Shown piece by piece: positions 16,575 to 20,862 of a stretch of DNA of 20,862 nt (its first letter is position 1; every line of letters starts with the position of its first letter). The translations under genes and the position numbers were made by a program. Source of the DNA: JBHJOF01 sp050330055 (lineage in GTDB: Bacteria > Pseudomonadota > Alphaproteobacteria > Kiloniellales > JAKSDN01); contig JBHJOF010000275.1 in the NCBI GenBank assembly GCA_050330055.1, positions 1 through 20,862 of the forward strand. Direction: 5' to 3'. Below the pieces are notes generated by a model that was given only the letters and a program-made list of their open reading frames with translations, searched no databases and was not told the origin of the DNA.

Positions 16575-17284
16575 AGACGATGAGCCCGAGCTCGAAGAGC
16601 GGGCGATTGTTGACTCCCTTCCTGCTTGGCGTTGCCGGGGCGCTGGCCCTCGCCTCGGCGCCGGCGGCTCACGCCGACCGGGCCGAGATGTACCTCTTCA
16701 AGTACAACGGCGTGCGCAGCGAGGCCGACCAGCAGGCCTTCGACGAGTTCACAGAGATCGTGACGACGAAGCTCTCCCGCCTTGCCGATGAGGTAACCCA
16801 GCCCGACCAGGACGAATCCCCGGCCAGCCACCTCTCCGTGATCCTGGTCATTGACCCTCAGACGAGGGAGCACCTCCCCTTCCGGCAGAGCAACAGCGAT
16901 CTGCATCTCTACTGGCAGCGCCAGGCTGCGCTGGCCGTTCTGAGTGGCCGCGTGCGCAAGGACCAGGGCATCTACTCGGTGCTCAGCCGCGTCTACGTCG
17001 GCGACCTGCGCGGCGAGCTGGAGTCGAGCTTCATCGAGATCGCCTTGCCGATTGCGAGCGAGCAGTACGACACCACCCGCGATTCCCATTCGATCGTCAC
17101 ACTCTACGCGCTGGCCATGGATATCGTGGAGCGCTGCGGTCCCCTGCACGAGGCTATCCACCTGTTCGGCGAGGCCAAGCTGCGCCTGCAAGACGTAGTC
17201 GCCGCGGCGCCGCAGATGGAGATGCTGCACGAGCCGATCGAGGCCGGCTTGCGCCGCGCCCAGCAGAGCTGCGGCGGACAATAG
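16556..17284 (+). CDS. Secreted protein of unknown function
   Basis: A 242-aa protein from the ATG at 16556, which overlaps the previous gene by 19 bp; an internal ATG at 16580 is an equally plausible start. A signal peptide is clear (FLLGVAGALALASAPAAHA, cleavage before Asp42). The mature part is about 200 aa of helical and strand segments, including MYLFKYNGVRSEADQQAFDE, a VILVIDPQ strand, LYWQRQAALAVLSG and a C-terminal helical region ending CGGQ. The layout loosely recalls the N-terminal domain of TolB-like periplasmic proteins, but no motif confirms that. It lies 2 bp before the next secreted-protein gene, so the two are very probably translated together. Confidence 0.78.
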   Translation: MPLPLVKTMSPSSKSGRLLTPFLLGVAGALALASAPAAHADRAEMYLFKYNGVRSEADQQAFDEFTEIVTTKLSRLADEVTQPDQDESPASHLSVILVIDPQTREHLPFRQSNSDLHLYWQRQAALAVLSGRVRKDQGIYSVLSRVYVGDLRGELESSFIEIALPIASEQYDTTRDSHSIVTLYALAMDIVERCGPLHEAIHLFGEAKLRLQDVVAAAPQMEMLHEPIEAGLRRAQQSCGGQ

Positions 17285-17286
17285 CC

Positions 17287-18375
17287 ATGCGGTGTCTGCT
17301 CGGGATTCTACTCATGCTCGCAGTGCTGACGGCAGCAGACAACGCCAGCGCGGCCGGATGCCGAAATCCGGACGAGATCCGCCTCTATATCCCGCGGTTT
17401 GCCGGCCCAGAAACACTTGCCCGCAATGTCGCCACGACTCTCAACCTGAGCATCTGGCCGACCTTGCGCCGCATCCCCTGGCCCGACAATCCTGACAACA
17501 ATGATTTCGGGCGCGGCACCATCATCTGGGACCACGAGCCGTTGGACGAGCAGAGTCACGAGTTCGCCAGCCGCGCCGCGCAGCATCCACTGGTCAATGC
17601 CCAGCTCGTCCTTTGGGGCAAGGCTCAGCCTTACGGAGAGGGCGTGGCTGTGGAGGTTAACCTCACTCTGCCGCGCTACCAGGATTTCCGCGAACGCCGC
17701 TTCGAGATTTGGCAGGTTGCCCTGCCGCAGGGCACAGTCGCGGTCGACTTGCCGCGGCGCCGTTTCGAGTTGGCCTCAATTGTCATGCTTCCCGAGGCCC
17801 TGACCCACTACAATCTGCCATCCGCCAATCTGGTCTATGCGGAACCCGAGATGCAGCAGGCGATCGGCACGCTTGGCGACAGTTTCGTCGGTCTGATCTT
17901 CGAGCACGGCCGCGCGAAGGTGAGGGTCGGCGACGTCATTGGGTGGGTACAGGCTCCCAACTTATCGAAGGTGCATCCCGAGGTGATAGAGATGACGGCC
18001 GGGATTCTCCGTCTGTTTCGCTGCGATTGGGAAGGCGCTGCGTCGTCGATGGCTCGGGTCATATCGAACCCGGGCACGCCGGCCGCCGTCAGAGTCGACG
18101 CACACCTCTACCGCGGCATGGCGCTGGAGCAGCTCGGCAAATCGGGTCGCGACGAGTTCGAGGAGGCATTCGCGCTCAACCCCTACTCGCGCACTACCAT
18201 CCGCTACCTGGTGATGAGCGATCTGGCGGCGCTTGCCCGCCAAGACCTTGCGGCAACGCGCCGGCAGGAGCTCCGCGAACGAATTGCCGCCACGCTGGAC
18301 CAACATTATGCAATCTTCCCGCCGGATGATGCATGGCTGGACCAGGTCGAGCATCTGCTCAGTTCCCTTCCTTAG
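17287..18375 (+). CDS. Secreted protein with possible TolB-like N-terminal and TPR-like C-terminal regions
   Basis: A 362-aa protein. Residues 1-23 form a signal peptide (LLGILLMLAVLTAADNASA). The mature N terminus, DEIRLYIPRFAGPETLARNV, followed by an LxLWGKAQPYGEGV-type strand, resembles domains that assemble small secreted alpha/beta folds such as TolB N-terminal-like units. Around residues 190-220, FVGLIFEHGRAKVRVGDVIG with WVQAP looks like an SH3-like barrel. Residues about 238-310 (ILRLFRCDWEGAASSMARVI, then DAHLYRGMALEQLGKSG and EEAFALNPYSRTT) are TPR-like helical hairpins. It is the last of the four-gene cassette and ends 11 bp before a convergent gene. These domain readings are by eye and tentative. 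Confidence 0.78.
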   Translation: MRCLLGILLMLAVLTAADNASAAGCRNPDEIRLYIPRFAGPETLARNVATTLNLSIWPTLRRIPWPDNPDNNDFGRGTIIWDHEPLDEQSHEFASRAAQHPLVNAQLVLWGKAQPYGEGVAVEVNLTLPRYQDFRERRFEIWQVALPQGTVAVDLPRRRFELASIVMLPEALTHYNLPSANLVYAEPEMQQAIGTLGDSFVGLIFEHGRAKVRVGDVIGWVQAPNLSKVHPEVIEMTAGILRLFRCDWEGAASSMARVISNPGTPAAVRVDAHLYRGMALEQLGKSGRDEFEEAFALNPYSRTTIRYLVMSDLAALARQDLAATRRQELRERIAATLDQHYAIFPPDDAWLDQVEHLLSSLP

Positions 18376-18386
18376 CTGCTGATCGC

Positions 18387-18785
18387 TCACCCCAAGAGGT
18401 ACTGAATCAGCAGGTAGGTGAGCAGCAGGCCGACCATGGCCAGCGCGACGAAGCGGCGCGGATAGTCGACCAGGGGCTCGCGTCGCGGCACTCGCCCGGC
18501 GCCGAAGGCTTCGCGGTCGAAGCGCCCCTGCTCGACCGCTGCCAGCACGTCGCGGCAGAACTGTCGCACCCAGGCGGGCACCTGCTGGTGAAACATGTAG
18601 GCCGTGAACACGCGCTCGAGCGCCTTGATCTCCGCCTCCCGGCCGTGCCAGCCGCGATAGGCCAGGCGGAAGAGGTCGAACTCGCTGACCTTGAGCACGA
18701 AGGCGGCGTCGCGCACGGCCTCGGCGTCGGGCGAGGCCGGCTCATCGTCCGGCGGCAACAGGCGATCGAGCCAGTGCTTCGTCAT
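18387..18785 (-). CDS. Small tail-anchored membrane protein of unknown function
   Basis: A 132-aa protein from the ATG at 18785 (MTKHWLDRLLPPDDEP); the frame is open 13 codons further but without better support. The body is charged and helical, with AAFVLKVSEFDLFRLAYRGW and an RVFTAYMFHQQVPAWVRQF segment. The last 20 residues, after DYPRRF, form one hydrophobic helix (VALAMVGLLLTYLLIQYLLG) that ends the protein. This suggests a C-terminally anchored inner-membrane protein facing the cytoplasm. It converges on the four-gene secreted cassette with an 11-bp gap. I cannot assign a function. Confidence 0.78.
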   Translation of the reverse strand: MTKHWLDRLLPPDDEPASPDAEAVRDAAFVLKVSEFDLFRLAYRGWHGREAEIKALERVFTAYMFHQQVPAWVRQFCRDVLAAVEQGRFDREAFGAGRVPRREPLVDYPRRFVALAMVGLLLTYLLIQYLLG

Positions 18786-18958
18786 CGCCCCATCCGAGGT
18801 CCCGAGAGCGACCCGACGCCTCAATCAAGGACCGGCCGTCGCGCCACTTCCTCGGACCGAGCGCCCGATCTCCAGGCCGAACGATTTGCAGGCATCGGGT
18901 CAACTGTCGCTGTTCTGGAAGGGTCCATGCTAGCACAGGCCGCGCCGGGCGCGGCCCG

Positions 18959-19891
18959 TCACCCGTCGGCGCCGATCAGCTCGGCCGCCGGGTGGCCGGC
19001 GGTCTCGGCCAGGAGCCATTTGCGGAAGGCGGCGATCTTCGGCACCTCGGCGTTGGTCTTGGGATAGACCAGGTAGTAGGCGAAGTTGACCGGCAGGGCG
19101 ATGGCGAAGGGCCGCACCAGGCGGCCGGCGGCCAGATCGTCGGCCGCCAGCGAGGTGCTGCCGAGCGCCAGGCCCTGGCCCTCGACCGCCGCCTGAAGGG
19201 CGATGCTGGCGTGCGAGAAACGCGGGCCGCGCTGCCCGTCCACCTGACCCTCGACACCGGCGGCGCGCAGCCACATCTCCCAGTCCAGCGTCTTGCTGCC
19301 GCTGAGCCAGTCGACGTGAAGCAGCGTGTAGCGCCTCAGGTCGACCGGCATCTCCAGGCGCGGCGCCGCCTCCAGCAGGCTTGGGCTGCACACGGGGAAG
19401 ATCTCCTCGGCGAAGAGGCGGATCGACTCGAGACCTTCATAGCTGCCGCTGCCGAAGCGGATGGCGACGTCTACGTCGTCGCGCGCGAAGTCGGCGACCT
19501 CGTCGGTGGTGTCGAGCCGCACCTCGACCTCCGGAAAGACTGCCTTGAAGCGGCCGAGCCGCCGCACCAGCCAGGCCGAGGTGAAGGTCGGGCCGACGCT
19601 GATGGTGAGGAACTGCCGGCTCTCGTCGGTGCGCATGCGCCGCACCGCCTCGGCCAGCTGGTCGAAGGCGCCGCGCAGCAGCGGCAGGCCGGCCTCGGCC
19701 GCCGCGGTCAGCAGGTACTCGCCCTGCACCCGGCGCAGCAGCGTGACGCCCAGGTCGGCCTCCAGCGCCTTGAGCTGGTGGCTGATCGCCGCCGGCGTGA
19801 CGTGCAGCTCGGCCGCCGCCCGGGTCAGGCTGCGGTTGCGGGCGGCCGCCTCGAAGGCGCGCAGGGCATTGAGCGAGGGCAGGCGCTGCAG
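18959..19891 (-). CDS. LysR-family regulator (GcvA-like) with no canonical start codon ahead of its HTH
   Basis: The effector domain is complete (FLTISVGPTFTSAWLVRRLG, FPVCSPSLLE, LLHVDWLSGSKTLDWEMWL, AVEGQGLALGS). Upstream in the same frame the helix-turn-helix is also intact: LPSLNALRAFEAAARNRSLT, then AAAELHVTPAAISHQLKALE. However, between an in-frame TAA (near 19906) and the HTH there is no ATG, GTG or TTG. The only plausible initiator is the CTG at 19891, 9 nt after AAAGG, giving 310 aa, a normal length. A GTG at 19729 would discard the whole HTH. So the gene uses a rare CTG start, carries a start-codon mutation, or the sequence has an error. It is divergent from the DUF1127 gene. Confidence 0.8.
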   Translation of the reverse strand: MQRLPSLNALRAFEAAARNRSLTRAAAELHVTPAAISHQLKALEADLGVTLLRRVQGEYLLTAAAEAGLPLLRGAFDQLAEAVRRMRTDESRQFLTISVGPTFTSAWLVRRLGRFKAVFPEVEVRLDTTDEVADFARDDVDVAIRFGSGSYEGLESIRLFAEEIFPVCSPSLLEAAPRLEMPVDLRRYTLLHVDWLSGSKTLDWEMWLRAAGVEGQVDGQRGPRFSHASIALQAAVEGQGLALGSTSLAADDLAAGRLVRPFAIALPVNFAYYLVYPKTNAEVPKIAAFRKWLLAETAGHPAAELIGADG

Positions 19892-19901
19892 CGGTCTATG
19901 C

Positions 19902-19918
19902 CTTTAGTTTTCCTAAAG
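19902..19918. promoter_or_regulatory. Dyad next to the LysR start, possible LysR binding site
   Basis: CTTTAG-TTTTC-CTAAAG is a perfect 6-bp dyad and fits the T-N11-A rule of LysR sites. A related, weaker sequence with AATCCTATAAAGTC lies about 55 bp further towards DUF1127 (near 19966-19979). This spacing is compatible with recognition and activation sites in the divergent region. Confidence 0.45.
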
Positions 19919-20067
19919 AAGCCTGGCAGGAGAATTCACTACGGACCCGGCGAGATCAAGACTAAATCCTATAAAGTCTGGCCTTCCAAGCGAGCCTCAG
20001 CGCTCGAAGACAATCGATAGAAATTCCACTTGTAGAAAAATTCAAAGATTGAGAACGGAGTACGACC

Positions 20068-20292
20068 ATGACCCAGCTCGCCATTCACTTCGTCGACCCC
20101 TCGATCCCCGGCCTCAGCGGCCGCGACCTGCCGCTGCGCCTGGTCGAGCAGGCGCAATACGCCTGGGCCGCCTGCCGCGGCGCCGGCAATGCGCTCTGCG
20201 AGGCGCGGCGCGAGCTCTGCGTGCGCCGGGCGTTGGCCGACCTCGACCGCAACCAGCTGCGCGACATCGGCGTCGACCGCGACGCGATGTGA
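20068..20292 (+). CDS. DUF1127 small protein
   Basis: A 74-aa protein. Its C-terminal half, with RRALADLDRNQLRDIGVDRD, is the DUF1127 signature (an arginine-rich helix then 'L..L....L.DIG..R'). In alphaproteobacteria such small basic proteins are linked to RNA turnover and to phosphate or carbon metabolism. The N-terminal extension (MTQLAIHFVDPSIPGLSGRD) is longer than in the 45-50-aa minimal members. GGAG lies 7 nt before the ATG. It is divergent from the LysR gene at 18959-19891 and may be its target. TATAAA near 19970 could be its -10 box, although I see no good -35. Confidence 0.88.
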   Translation: MTQLAIHFVDPSIPGLSGRDLPLRLVEQAQYAWAACRGAGNALCEARRELCVRRALADLDRNQLRDIGVDRDAM

Positions 20293-20473
20293 GGGACCAG
20301 GCGCCCGGTTGCCGCTGAGCGCCCTCGTCCTGGCACTTGGGCCGCGGGAACGGCACAAAGAATCCAGCATATTCAATGCGTTGCCGGAATTCACTGGATT
20401 TTTTCTCCGACGCGTATTATAAGATTGTTGTGGGCATTGCCCGGGGGTCGGCGCTCGGCTGCCGGCCGAACAC

Positions 20474-20504
20474 AAAGGTCCGGAAATTTCCGGGCCTTTT
20501 GTTT
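20474..20504. terminator. Rho-independent terminator, probably bidirectional
   Basis: AAAGGTCCGGAA-ATT-TTCCGGGCCTTT forms an 11-12-bp stem with one G-T pair, followed by TTTGTTT on the plus strand. On the minus strand it lies directly after the DUF3800 stop codon with a short T tract, so it would end that transcript too. Confidence 0.8.
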
Positions 20505-20744
20505 ATGCGCTCTGGTCCTCAAAGCAGCTGTACTTGACCCCGCGGAAGGGTATGTCCTCCTCCCTGAGATGACAGTCAATCAGCTTGCCCGCCTCAAGCA
20601 GCTTCGCATAGGGGCGGTAGCCGCGGTCATAGCCACCCTTAGCCATGGGGTAGAGCACGAGGTCCGCTAGCTGGATCATCGGCACCTTCTTGGTCCTCTG
20701 TCTTGGCTCACCGAGGATGATGCGCCGGAAGTCCTCCGCTCTTA
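20503..20744 (-). pseudogene. DUF3800 protein, C-terminal remnant cut by an IS
   Basis: The minus-strand frame runs LRAEDFRRIILGEPRQRTKK, then VPMIQLADLVLYPMAKGGYD and LLEAGKLIDCHLREEDIPF, ending KYSCFEDQSA. This is the last 80 or so residues of a DUF3800 protein, a family with an RNase H-like fold often found in mobile DNA. The family is normally 200-280 aa. Resemblance stops at about 20744, where the IS5-like end begins (GAGGCTGTC...), so most of the gene is displaced or lost. An internal ATG at 20685 could give a 60-aa peptide but makes no functional protein. Confidence 0.8.
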
Positions 20745-20862
20745 GAGGCTGTCTTGAAACTCGGCTTTGGGGTGGATGGCCGGGTTCAAATGTGATTCCA
20801 AACGGTTGTCAAAGCCTGTTTGGAGGGCCTCATGTGGACGCCGACCACCCGGCGGCAACATA
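20745..20862 (+). mobile_element. Left end of an IS5-like insertion sequence (runs off the right edge)
   Basis: DUF3800 coding sequence stops at 20744 and is followed by GAGGCTGTCTTGAAACTCGG, which has the look of an IS terminal repeat. About 87 bp further a transposase start appears (20832). TTA directly precedes the end, compatible with the TA-type target sites of the IS427 subgroup. The other end is outside the window, so the boundary is inferred. Confidence 0.7.
20832..20862 (+). CDS. IS5-family transposase, first 10 codons
   Basis: The ATG at 20832 has GGAGGG 5 nt upstream and encodes MWTPTTRRQH before the window ends. MWT-x-TTR-x-QH/Y is the common start of IS5-family (IS427-type) transposase ORF A in alphaproteobacteria. 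Too little is visible for more than the family call. Confidence 0.65.
   Translation, partial: MWTPTTRRQH

Overview
The window is high-GC bacterial DNA. Its gene content and order (ispH-thrB-rnhA, a tandem glycine riboswitch ahead of gcvT-gcvH-gcvP, a single-chain GcvP, a DUF1127 protein, GcvA-type LysR regulators) fit an alphaproteobacterium, probably of the Rhodospirillales/Kiloniellales kind. That placement is inferred from gene order and protein character; no database was searched.

Backbone, left part (1-5953): the 5' part of an M24-family (creatinase/DddP-like) gene runs off the left edge and is divergent from a LysR regulator. A Prx5-type peroxiredoxin follows. A nested palindromic repeat (2308-2452) separates it from a convergent minus-strand operon, ispH-thrB-rnhA. 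A double-CDGSH iron-sulfur protein and a small lipoprotein follow on the plus strand.

Mobile segment (6022-10224): this 4.2-kb block has visibly lower GC. It is bounded by imperfect terminal inverted repeats (18 of 21 bases, beginning GGTGGTGCGTCA and GGTAGTGCGTCA) and flanked by a perfect 8-bp direct repeat, CTCCCCCG. Inside is a single-ORF IS1-like DDE transposase with five passenger genes: a membrane-anchored coiled-coil protein, a 221-aa protein of unknown function, a fused XRE-ImmA/IrrE metalloprotease regulator, a Lys/Arg-rich small protein and a FlbD-like small protein. Two near-identical palindromes (arms TATGCTT/AAGCATA) lie at the transposase promoter and directly ahead of the FlbD-like gene. 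This suggests one repressor, most simply the element's own XRE-protease, controls both. I read the unit as an IS1-type transposon with self-regulated, toxin-antitoxin- or defence-like cargo, and regard it as the most interesting object here.

Glycine cleavage locus (10240-15486): the transposon sits 8-15 bp upstream of the apparent gcv promoter. Then come a two-aptamer glycine riboswitch, gcvT, gcvH, a 435-bp spacer carrying an inverted pair of REP-like hairpins, and gcvP.

Right part (15635-20862): a plus-strand run of four exported or membrane proteins of unknown role (a peptidoglycan-binding-domain protein, a zinc-ribbon/TM protein and two secreted proteins) meets a convergent tail-anchored small protein. 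Next are a LysR regulator whose reading frame has no ATG/GTG/TTG start ahead of its HTH, a divergent DUF1127 protein, a terminator, and a DUF3800 gene broken by the left end of an IS5-like element at the right edge.
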